From contig QVRM01004827.1 of NCBI GenBank assembly GCA_003439945.1, positions 216,501 to 280,500 of the forward strand: 64,000 nt of DNA. Direction: 5' to 3'. How positions within the stretch are numbered: the stretch's first letter is position 1; each line of letters starts with the position of its first letter. The DNA is from Dermanyssus gallinae (Eukaryota; Arthropoda; Arachnida; Mesostigmata; Dermanyssidae). The position numbers and the translations under genes were made by a program. Shown here piece by piece: positions 50,330 to 61,230 of the stretch. A model generated the notes under the pieces. It had not been told where the DNA came from, did not search any database, and worked only from the letters and a program-made list of their open reading frames with translations.

Positions 50330-52060
50330 GTTTACCCCGTTCTTGCTCCTCTCTTGTTCATCTTTTCTTATTCTCCCGTATTTCTTTAGCAGACAGCAGT
50401 CTTTTTAATGTCATTGTCGTTCTTCTGCACCTGGCATGATAGGCTACTTTGCGATGCAGACGACATAACAACACCGCACCAACGACACCAACCAGCAACA
50501 ATAAGCACTGCTATCAAATGGCCAGGCTAAAGAAGCGTGAATGGGAAAGAGAAAGAAAAGTAAATGAATTGCAACGCAAAATCCATCAACGATCGTCAAA
50601 TAAACGACGACGACAACTCCACTAAACGGATGGAAGTCGAAGAGTGATAGATCTAAATATAGATCGTGGTTCAGAGATAGACGTAGTGCATATTTATACG
50701 ACTGTTACAAAGCAACAAAGCCAAGAAACATGGAGAGAGCACGACGGGCCAAGGGAAATATTGTTTGCAGATTCAGATGGCACAACATTGCGCATATATA
50801 TATATACTTTACAAGTGAGCCATTGTGGTGTCTGACAATATACGTTTATAAACACATACATTTTAAAGAATCTTACATACAGCCCCGCGGAAAGCAAATT
50901 TTATTTACACCATTTTTTTTTTGGGTCTAGTCGTATAATTATATTATCGATGCGCGCTGGGCTTACAGGCAGTTGAAGTGTCATTCCGCGTTGGAAAACC
51001 GTCGACTTCTAGCAAAAGGTGAGAGTCGTGGTAGTTGGTCCAACATAAACCTTCGGACAGCCGTGGTTTCATGGGAATGACCAACAAGTAATGAAGAAAA
51101 TAATCTCTCTCTCTCTCTCTCTTGGTGAGACTTCTTTAGGTCAAGTTAAGAATCAGCGATAAAAACAGGCGTTTAGAGGAGTTGAGACTGTTGAGTTTGT
51201 GACTCAACAGCTTACTCGACACTTGCGTATGGCCTGGTTGCGTACCGGATTAGCCGCAGTAGGTGCTGAAGCGGCCGAAAACCCGTACCGATTTCCCGAG
51301 TCTTTCCATGCGGCATAAACGATGACAGTTATATTATACTCAATTTGAGTGAAATAAACATAATTGTAATAAACGGTGACAGTGTAAAAAGTTACAAAAC
51401 AAAATGAGCATGACAACACACAGCGACGACCGCAGCAGCAGCAGCAACAAAGAGAACAACAACAACAACCACAATCACCTGCCACAGCAATTACAGTAGT
51501 AATCGACAATAGCCAAAAGAACATACAAAGCCCACGTGAAAAAACTAGCAACTCATAGAGTGGGAGATGAAATAATAGATATGGCGATGTGACGACGACG
51601 ACAACCATGACAACAACAACAACAGCAATAACAACAGCTATGCCATGATAGCAACGCTTGTGTGCGATTGCACCATCTATCTAACTAGCAAGCATAAAAG
51701 AAACGTCCGTCCAGTAATCGAGAGTAACAAGGCCACACATCACAACAGAACATGATATAGAGTAGAACACGGCGATAACAACGTCAGCCGATTTGCTGCC
51801 TATTCGTTGAATGTTGGCGGCATTCAACACTACTAATAGTAGGAACAACAAACAGCAGCAACAGCAACAACAACAGCGACAGCGAAGTCTATCATAACAG
51901 CAATCGTGAGGGTAACATGAACATCAATAAAAGCCAGGCAAACAACAATGAAACGCTAATTGGTGGTTCGTCGTAAGACAGAATTAGTCCAGGGACTCAT
52001 GGGAGACATCACCCGCGCGCTGCCGTCATCGTTAACCGTGTATAAACATTGCGACTGCTA
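50330..52060. other. No gene seen
   Basis: Unique DNA with (CT)n at 51103-51122, AGC/AAC triplets at 51432-51475 and 51845-51890, and a 9-bp hairpin CTGTTGAGT/ACTCAACAG at 51188-51210. Confidence 0.45.
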
Positions 52061-52074
52061 TCACAACAGCAGCG

Positions 52075-52510
52075 AAAATAACAACAACAACAACAACAAT
52101 AACCACGACATCAGTGACAGTAGCAACGCCAAAATGACTATAGTGAAGACCGAATAACAACAACATCGACAACGACGACGACAACAACAACAACATCGAC
52201 AACGACGACAACAACAACAACATCGACGTCGACGATAACAACAACATCGACAACGACGACAACAACAACAACGACGACATCGACGACGACAACAACAACA
52301 ACAACAACAACTACATCGACGACGACGAAAACAACAACATCAACATCGACGACGACGACAACAACAACATCAACATCGACGACGACGACGACGACAACAA
52401 CATTAACATCGACGACAACAACGACGACGACGACAACAACAACGTCGACGACGACGACAACAACAACATCGACGACGACGGTAACAACGACACCAAGAAC
52501 AATGAACAGC
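52075..52510. repeat. Compound AAC/GAC array with ACATCGACGACGACAA-like units
   Basis: More than 400 bp of AAC and GAC triplets are arranged in irregular higher-order units punctuated by CATCGAC. All frames are low complexity. Confidence 0.9.
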
Positions 52511-53218
52511 GACAACAAGAATGACCACAAAACACAGCGACAACTAAAGCGATATCATTACAGGAGGGCGGTTCGGTGACGACAACGACGGCGGCCATGC
52601 CGTCACTGGCACTTAGCGAATTGTCAGTCTGCATTGTCTGCATCGTCTGCGTTTGTCTAGTAGCCGCCTCGTCGTCGTCGTCGTTTTCGTCATCTTTGAG
52701 ATATGCGAAATACATACCGCTGGCCGCCTGCCTATGCTCTTTCCGCTCTTCACCCCCGGTCCAACACCCGGCTCTCCTCTCCTCCCCATCCCACATCCCC
52801 AAAGTCCATGATCGCATCCCCCACCCGCCTCTCATCGCAGCGTGGCGTGGCCTCAGTGCGGCTCGCGGGCCGTGACTGGCCGTGTCCAACGCCACCGAGG
52901 ACGACTTGCCGACGGTTTTTCCGTCGTCCGTCCGTACATGCAGACAGACAGACGGACAGACAGACAAACAGGCAACCAGACAAACAGATACCCACATAGA
53001 CAACAGCGAGGGGTGATTTGGGGGTTCGGACAAACACGGAGCCTGCGAAGCCGCTCAGACGCTCACTGCTGCTGGTGTTCATTGCATTCCGACGGCAACG
53101 GGCCACGTCAAAAGCAACTGCTGCAGTAGAGCGACGGGAACACTTCGGCTGGCTGCCACGTCGACAGTCAACTGTAGAAATAAGTCGCGGGCGGAGTGGG
53201 GCGGGTGCGGGGGTACAG

Positions 53219-53232
53219 GGCGGGGGGGGGGG
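53219..53232. repeat. Poly-G tract
   Basis: A run of about ten G in a G-rich stretch. Confidence 0.75.
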
Positions 53233-53409
53233 ATGAGGAGAGGGACGAGCAGTAGCTGGAGCTGTTGACTAACCATCACCACCAGCAACTGTGGCACGCA
53301 CCACTTCAATTCGGAGAACAATTCAACACTCCACAAATACACACAGACAGCGTCAAACGGCGACGTGGGCTCGAACGTGTCTCTCCGTTCGCTCCCGCGA
53401 TAGCAAGAA

Positions 53410-53670
53410 CGGCGAAAACAACAACACAAATAATATCAACAACAACAACAATAATGACAATGAAGACAATAACAACAGCAAAAAAAACAAAACAGCAGAC
53501 AATAACAACGACAACAATAAAAAAAAACACCAATGGCAGCACACAATAACAACAGCTAAAAACAACAACAACGACAGGTAACAACGTCATTAGCAACAGT
53601 TTCAACAACAATATCATCAACAACAACAGTAACGACAACACACAACAATGACAACAAGCCGGATCTGTCA
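53410..53670. repeat. (AAC)n/(AAT)n compound array
   Basis: AAC, AAT and GAC triplets with A-runs. Confidence 0.85.
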
Positions 53671-53699
53671 CGGCAAACGTTAAGATACCAGATCATCAT

Positions 53700-55030
53700 C
53701 AGCATCACCGCTATTATTATCACCATCATCATCATAGAATTCGTCACTACGAGTATTCATACATATGACGACCATGTCGACACCATCGACTCACGACTAG
53801 GATATAAACAACAGCACTGCGATATATATATATATATATATATATTCGAATACAAGTGCTCTGCATTCATTTTGCATTGGTATTCCACTGTTTGAACATA
53901 TGGAAGGGACATATGACCAGGAGTTGACCGCGTGAAAGTGTCGTCATTCAGCCCGCTAGTGAGTGACTTAGTTAGCTCGTGCGGCTGGCTATGCAAGGTT
54001 CTTTACTAGATGGCCAAAGACAGCACACAATACGCACAATGCTCATTTATGACTAGTTCGGCGTTGGTATTGTGCGGTGCCCAGAACTTGACTCGATTTG
54101 CTGAACTGCGTTCGTTTGCAGAAAGAAATGAGGAGGAGGTGGTGGTAACACAATATGGCAACGACAAATGCTTTGCGTGGTAGTTTTATTTAGTATGTCC
54201 CGCAAAGATGCAGAGTAAAGCGTGTATAGTGCAATGTGTAGCTGTATCTACGTTACGGAAAAGAGCTTAAGAGCATGACTCAGTTGAATAGTTGTTGGCG
54301 TAGCTGTGTTTGTCAAGAACTGTGTGTAGAGGTCGAACTTGCTTTCGACTTCACATAGCTCAAAAACTAGTCTACAAGCATAAATTGTTTTAACTTTACT
54401 TTTAACTTTAGCTGTGCAATTTCTTATTTGGTAATGTACTACTTTCTGCAAAAGCAATCCGTCAAAGCTTGCTCAAATGGATGTAATAAACAGGCCCCGT
54501 TTTAGCTTTTTTTAATACATCTTTGCTTCTATGCACTAAAGGCTTACAGGTGTTTGTGCTAGACAATTAATATTTGGAGAGTGTAGGAGATTTGAACGTC
54601 ATAACCGTGTAGACAGAACCTCAGAAACGTGATTTCGTAGTGTTCCTATGAAGCGGGCACACAAGCGAGCTAGCTAAAGTAGCTTATAAGTAATGTTATT
54701 GTTGTTATTGATAATGACGACGAGCTTTGAAAAATAACAATATTTCTTCAAACAGCTTGTCTGAATCAATTCTTAGCAGAAGAGGTTCAATTTGTTATGG
54801 CACTAGCAGGAAACTAATGAAATTTCTACATGTCTTTAAAGAAAACAAAACACTAAATTCATATATATATATATATACATAACTGAAGCATAGGATTGTA
54901 TCCGCAGCGACAGTATTAGGGGTTACCATAGTCTGAACTCATGTGAACCCAATAGCAGGAACAGCAAACGTGGTGGTTGGCTTCAGAGAAGCGGTACTGT
55001 ATACTGTGGTATACAATGTCGCCTTGATTC
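53700..55030. other. No gene seen
   Basis: CAT triplets at 53696-53735, then (TA)n at 53821-53845, then unique DNA with a short TA run near 54861-54877. Confidence 0.45.
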
Positions 55031-55035
55031 ATTAA

Positions 55036-55071
55036 TACAGCTGCGGCAATATAATGTGGGCCGCAGCTGTA
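55036..55071. repeat. GC-rich 12-bp hairpin with extended arms
   Basis: TACAGCTGCGGC (55036-55047) and GCCGCAGCTGTA (55060-55071) pair perfectly around a 12-nt loop. Outside them ATTCAT on the left and ATGAAT on the right can extend pairing after a small bulge, giving arms of about 20 nt. Confidence 0.6.
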
Positions 55072-55215
55072 TGAATAACATGGTGACATGTTGAACAAGC
55101 AAAACGGCTGCTTCGGTTCTTTTTTCGCGTTGCGATATGCGGCGACAGATTGCAGTGGGGAGTGAACGCAAAACCAGTAGTATCGTTAGACCGTCCGGGG
55201 GTGGTCGTTAGGGTT

Positions 55216-55233
55216 GGGGGGGGGGGGGGGGGG
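55216..55233. repeat. Poly-G tract (18 G)
   Basis: An uninterrupted G run; the length may be unreliable in the assembly. Confidence 0.85.
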
Positions 55234-55510
55234 AGAGGTACCATTGTCGGTCAGCGTTGTCACGGCTGTGGACAGACCGCAGACGACACCGGCTTGCAAC
55301 GGCGGCAAAGATGAACCACCGCAAGAGTTGTTCGCCGCCGCCGCTCAGTGCCGTCGTCGATGATTCCACACCAAGACGCGAGTCTACAAATTAGACGTGA
55401 CCGAGTTGACCGCATATGCCGCTATCGGAGGCATCGGAGGTCACGTCATTAGCATTAGCGTGACGAGGATCTACGCGCGTTTGTTAGCGCAACTCTGTCG
55501 TACCGCAATC

Positions 55511-55526
55511 CATATATATATTATAT

Positions 55527-55566
<40 letters not shown>

Positions 55567-55605
55567 GTGTGTATATATATTATGTTATATATATATATAT
55601 ATTTT
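55511..55605. repeat. (TA)n/(TG) tracts and T-run
   Basis: TA runs with GTGT interruptions ending in a T run; another TA tract lies at 55711-55735. Confidence 0.92.
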
Positions 55606-55739
55606 TTTTTTAAACGCTCTGACAACTACATTTTAGACGCTCGTAATGGGCTAAGTTGCCTGTGGCACGACAGCGTCTAAATGCATCTATCGTCATCGCG
55701 TTCTCAATCTATATATATATATATATATATATATATTGA

Positions 55740-57161
55740 TTTATTGTTCGCACAAATGTCACGCTCTTATATTAGGGGCGCTTAGAGCGGCAGCATTAAT
55801 GTTACCGACGCATCCATATAATCCATGCCTACTTCAATATCTACTGAGTAGTTGCTTTCCATTGGGACATCCTCTTCTTTGTAATATCGACCAGGTCCTT
55901 TCTAACATTTGGTCCTAAAGCTAAAGTCACCGATATATACAGCTATAGATATATAAATAGAAGTGATACTGTAGTTTTTGTGGTTCCTGTTGCTGCCACT
56001 ATTATTGCTGATGCCGCTGTTATCGCGGCTATTGCTGTTATGTGACCATTATTGTTGTAGTTCTGCGTACATCGTTGATGTTGCTATTGCTGCGGCTGCA
56101 TTTTCATGGCTGTCGTTGTTGTTGTGGTGGCTAGAATTATTTTCTTGTGGTTGTTGTCGTTGTTGCTTCTACTGCTGATTTCCCTTAATGGTTGGTCCCA
56201 CGACTGCCGCTGATGTCAGCGGACTTCTAACTTATGCTGCCGCGGAAGCCATAGAACTCCCTGTATTTGCCACTTGCCTATGTCGATTAACTGAACGGTG
56301 TAACTGTTCGGCCGTGTGTCCGAAGACAGAGACGATATTGAGAAGAATTGCCCAAAAGATCCAAAATGAGGTTTCCACCGTGGCTGTTCGCCAATGTGCG
56401 AAAGCTTGAAAATGTTCCGCGGCAGGTTTTACGGCGAGTGACGAGAGTAACACCTGAAAACTGGAAGCCACCTTGACCCGAGACGTAAAGCCAAGCGTTG
56501 TATGCTGGTGGTTGACATTGAACACCGAGGAAATCAGAGCCTAACAGAAATGTTCCAAACAGCTTGGTTTTCGTCTATACACCACGTTTATTTAGTCAAA
56601 TCGACACACTATTCGACTGGTGCTTTGGACTGCGCGCAAAACGCGACCTGGGCGCTGCATCGACCAATTCTCATCAATATAATAATTAGTCAAACCGTAG
56701 TGACAAGAAACAGACGCAGGACGACGGCATTAATACATTTGTAAATAAAAAAAACATATATATATATATATTTTTTTTCTAGGGTGTAAACAATTGTCCC
56801 TCAGTAAACGTGACAAAAAAATACATCAGCCCAATTCGCAGACCAGGTGTCAACCGCCTGAGCAAGTGCCAAGCCTCGCCGTAGCGTTACCGTGTTGTAT
56901 ATCAAATAACAGCCTGTGCTTGGATCCCCCGTGGCCAATCTGAGATATCTACATGCCTTACGAATTATTCCTTGGTTATTTTACCTAGAACGCCAAAGAT
57001 CTCGAAGGCAAAAAGACGAAAGTCAATAGAGTACTCGATAAATGCATACTTCTAACATCTATTTACCACCGTCTGTATGAAACAGCATAGACAGCCTGTG
57101 TCGCTCCGTGACTGATCATTGAATGTGCTAAGGAGTTGGTCCCGAGGCAGCGTCTCAGACG

Positions 57162-57163
<2 letters not shown>
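55740..57163. other. No gene seen
   Basis: GTT/GCT-biased DNA at 55985-56175 and a + frame at 56188-56409 with no recognised domain. AT-rich around 56750-56780. Confidence 0.45.

Positions 57164-57201
<38 letters not shown>
57164..57201. repeat. (TA)n microsatellite
   Basis: TA run. Confidence 0.94.
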
Positions 57202-57205
<4 letters not shown>

Positions 57206-57479
57206 GATATGCCGAGTGTAGCTGACAACAGCAAAAGTATCCCATTTTATATGCGTGCTCAATTCGATACTCTAGTCGCAGTTGCGTAAACAGCAAATAT
57301 CAGTACTTAACGTTTCGACGTGATTACGTTGAGCACAAGACGACAAATATAGGAGGGCTGCGATACCGCCGATGCCGGGCGTGTCGTATGAGCAATGCGA
57401 TGGCACACGGCGCTTTTGAATGACAACAACACCGACGACGATGGAGGATCGAATCGCTAAATCACCGTTACTGTTGCCG

Positions 57480-57690
57480 AGCAAGATGGCTTAGTGGCAA
57501 AGCCTTTGCCTTGCATTCGGTACGGCCTGGGCTCGAGACCCAGACCGGCCACTCGTAAATTGGTCTGCATGGTTTCCAATATAGACAAGGTAAATGTCGG
57601 AGTGGGTTAAAAATCAGCCATGACATGAGAAAACCGTACATGGGCATTAACCTTACAACAACAAGAAAACATATTAACTTTAAAAAAACT
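57480..57690 (+). mobile_element. tRNA-derived SINE-like copy
   Basis: A perfect-looking A box TGGCTTAGTGG (57487-57497) lies in a D-arm with a 5-bp stem (GGCTT 57488-57492, AAGCC 57500-57504). The B box GGCTCGAGACC (57530-57540) lies in a T-arm with stem CTGGG/CCCAG (57527-57543). The A-B spacing is tRNA-like. The acceptor stem does not pair, and about 140 bp of unrelated body with an A-rich end (AACTTTAAAAAAACTG near 57675-57690) follows, so it is a SINE head and body, not a tRNA gene. Ends are approximate. Confidence 0.6.
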
Positions 57691-57699
57691 GTTCCGCCA

Positions 57700-58290
57700 C
57701 GAAGTGAGTTTTGAACGTGAACATGACTGTATGATTGTTGTAGTCGCCTCCCCACCTTCCCCCTGCTCAAGGCATTGGATACAACGAGCACAGCGAGCTG
57801 TCGATCTAGGTCTTAAGCATCGCGAAACCCACTAGCCGAACCTCCAAGAAAGCCCCCACTTAGTCCAAGAAACCCCCGACTCATCACCACCATGCGATGA
57901 CATCTTGCTGCTGCTGCTGCTGCGGGGACGACGCGGTCGTGTTGAGGCAAAGCCCTTCATGAGTGTTCGTTGTGTTCGTCCATGTTGTCGCCGTCGGAAT
58001 CGAACGACTTAATGCCGCCCGCGGAGAATGAATGGCCTTGTGAGCCGGCCATTGCGGCCACCGCCTCCGATTACAACCTGTTTGCTATAGCTGATGCTGG
58101 CCCGCCATGCTCATGCTGTGACTGTTCACGCATACATGCATATCTATCGCAGATGGGACGTGATGCGACGCGACGCGACATCGCATGATTTCGTTACTAC
58201 TGTCCCAATTATCGGAGCGCGGCCAAATGCGCTGCAATTCACCCTGGCCATTGAGTTGACGGCGCCCGCGACCAAGACCACCGCCACCGC
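57700..58290. other. No gene seen
   Basis: Short frames only; a (GCT)n run at 57908-57923. Confidence 0.45.
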
Positions 58291-58295
58291 CGTCA

Positions 58296-58735
58296 CCATC
58301 ACCACAGTACCAGCAACAACAGCCACCACAGTACCAGCAACAGCAGCAGCAACAACGAGCCTGTCTGATAATTACAACGATGACGGTGACAACAACAACA
58401 TTAGCAATAACAACCGCAACAATAATAAGGACGACGACAACAACAACAACAACAGCAGCAGCAACAATAACAACACGCCAGTAAGGAAAACAACAGCAAC
58501 AACAACTACAACAAAAACTTTATCGTTGTCTCGCCTTCATCGTCATCATCATCATCATTATCATCAGTATCATTACTATAGTTAACAATAACAGCGAGGA
58601 CATCTGACAGCAATAATGAGCAGGCACAATAGCAACACGAATCACGAACAACTGCAATAACGACAACAACAACAACAACAACAACAACAACAGCACTAAC
58701 AACAACAACGACGCCAGCAACAACAATCACCCAAC
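58296..58735. repeat. AAC/CAG/CAT triplet arrays
   Basis: CAACAG and AAC arrays at 58310-58515, CAT triplets at 58540-58560 and AAC at 58660-58735. Confidence 0.88.
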
Positions 58736-58999
58736 AAGTGTAGCATAGGTGCTATGTCAATGGACAACCATTATACCGGCAACAAGGATATACGTGCAGC
58801 ATTGGACACTGCAAAGCGATTACAATAATGAGAGCAGCGGCGGCGGCGGCGGCCTGCGATGCCAGTGTTAACATCATCAGCAACAGCAGCAGAAGCAACA
58901 GTGGCAATGGTAATGATGAAAAACAAAGGAGATAGCAGTATGGAAGACAACAATATATTAGGGGTATTAGCAGGTAACTACACAAGCAGCAGCGGTAGC

Positions 59000-59067
59000 A
59001 CCAGCAACAACAACAGCAACAACAACAACAAAAACAGCAACAAAAGCAGCAACAACAACAGCAATAC
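59000..59067. repeat. (AAC)n/(AGC)n array
   Basis: CAACAACAG-type triplets. Confidence 0.88.
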
Positions 59068-59069
59068 AC

Positions 59070-60190
59070 ATCACTAGCTAGGGAAGAGAAAAAGGCTTCA
59101 GTTGAAATGCTGACTTGCTGAAGGGCTTAAAGCAGATCACCGGTGGCCCCTATCGAGATGACGCCGTAGGCCGTGGAACTGCAGTGTAACTTCTCTATTA
59201 TAATCCTTCGTAATAGACATTAGACGGTAGACCCTGGTCGATGTTGACTGAGCTAGCTGCGCGAACATGTGACATAGCTGCTGCGGCGGTGGCCACCGAT
59301 TTATGCCTATTCAGCGGACCTATTTAATTACATTGAAGTTCGCTAGTCACATCAAGCGAGCCATGGAGGACTGAATAGCCGGAGACGGCTGGCTGAACGC
59401 ACACGTTGCTTAACCTCGTGTAGAGCAACTCATATGCAGTGAACACAATACACGTTTTTAGTGAGTTTGTCCTTACACAGAAGAGAGAGAGAGAGAGAGA
59501 GTGGGGGAGAGATACACGTATTGTTTGACGCATTGAGTTATATTTCTCTTTAGTTTCGCCTCCCGGGTTAATCCCCTTTATTCCCCGTCGCTTCCCTCGC
59601 TCTCTCTCTCTCTCTCTCTCTATCTGTCTAATCACGTGTGTCTGTGATTTGATAAAGCACGTTCTTTGGGTGCTCAACCCCAGCTTTTCACTGCTTCCAC
59701 TGCCCCCGTTCCCCCGAGCAATCATCGGGGTCAAGGCCATAATAACCAGAGGACAGATCATCTAACGAGCAGATCACTAGTCATTAGTAAAGGTCAAATC
59801 AACATGCTGGATTTTAAATTGCGGCGTCCCAGCCTGAACCTGCACTTTCGCTTCTCTTCTTCACTCCATTCTAGATTGACAAAGCGTACGACCCCCAAAG
59901 CTAGTACAGTGCAGCAAAATTATGTGTTGAAGGTAAAAATTTAAATTGTTTACATTGCTAAACGTAAAAATAACAAACAAAACATCAATCAGGCATCATT
60001 GGCAACGACGACAAGAATAACCACGTATCCCACAATAAAAATCACAACGGCGAAAATCGTAGCAGCAGCAGCAGCAACAACAATAACAACAACGTAGAAT
60101 AGAACAGAAATAAGACGCAGCAAACATCAAATAAAATTATGACGATCACAATGACAGCGGTGGCGGCGAAGCACTAAGTTCATTAAAGAG
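59070..60190. other. No gene seen
   Basis: (GA)n at 59483-59502, (CT)n at 59600-59622 and AGC/AAC triplets at 60060-60095. Confidence 0.45.
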
Positions 60191-60192
60191 AA

Positions 60193-60194
<2 letters not shown>

Positions 60195-60254
<60 letters not shown>
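60195..60254. repeat. (TA)n microsatellite
   Basis: About 60 bp of pure TA. Confidence 0.95.
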
Positions 60255-60257
<3 letters not shown>

Positions 60258-60259
60258 CA

Positions 60260-61152
60260 ATGAGGAGGAAAAGAGCACCCAAAATGGTGCCAACAACAAC
60301 AATACCGAGCACCAATAAGCACCATTACACGACTTTGACACGCATGATGAGATAGATAGAGAGACTAACAGTGATTCCAATTCAGTTAAAGTGTGTCTTT
60401 ATTGCTTTCAAATAGCAGATACGCATATATACATGGTTATTCAGAATCATTCCTGCTATTCATAATAAATAATGCGCAGTATTGTTGCGAATTTAAAAAC
60501 GGATGGAAAGTCTATGAGACTAAGATATTTGTACGTACATTATAAAATCTTCTCGCGAATGCCATTTTAAGATAAGTTACAAATCAAGACTGCTACAGTC
60601 CTTGTTATTCAATGCAACGCGTCGAAGAAATTTGGACTCAACTTTTTCAATTGCATCAGTATATTTCTTCAAATGCAGCCGCCAGATTTTAGAGCTGCAA
60701 ATGCATTTGGAAACTACAAGATTATTTTAAATGCGGACATAAGACATTGGACACTTAAATATTAGAACAATTAATTATTATATTACATATAAGCCTAGCA
60801 GATTAAATCGTGTGCGTGATGTGAAAGTTAATTTCCAGCTCCGGTGTTACCGTCACCCCAAAATCACGAATGCTGTGTACTCGTGGTATCTATTTTCCAT
60901 CAATTGTGTAAACGTGGTGTTCCTTCAGACACACAACGGCACATTTAGGAACCGATATTATTGTCTTTATCTTGTTTAAATAACTATATTCTGACACAAA
61001 TAAATACAGACACCTTGATGATGTTGACGGGGACAAGTGCTTTCGTTGGATCTGCTTGGGCCATGTAAACAAAAGAAAATACTTTTTAAGACATCCGTTT
61101 TGGAGATATCATTGGTGATAGTCGCATTACTCGTACAATGACGGGCAGAATT
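60260..61152. other. No gene seen
   Basis: AT-rich unique DNA with short frames. Confidence 0.45.
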
Positions 61153-61172
61153 GTATATATATAAATAAATAA

Positions 61173-61228
<56 letters not shown>
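61153..61228. repeat. (TAAA)n then (TA)n microsatellite
   Basis: A few TAAA tetramers lead into about 50 bp of TA. Confidence 0.95.
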
Positions 61229-61229
<1 letters not shown>

Positions 61230-61230
<1 letters not shown>
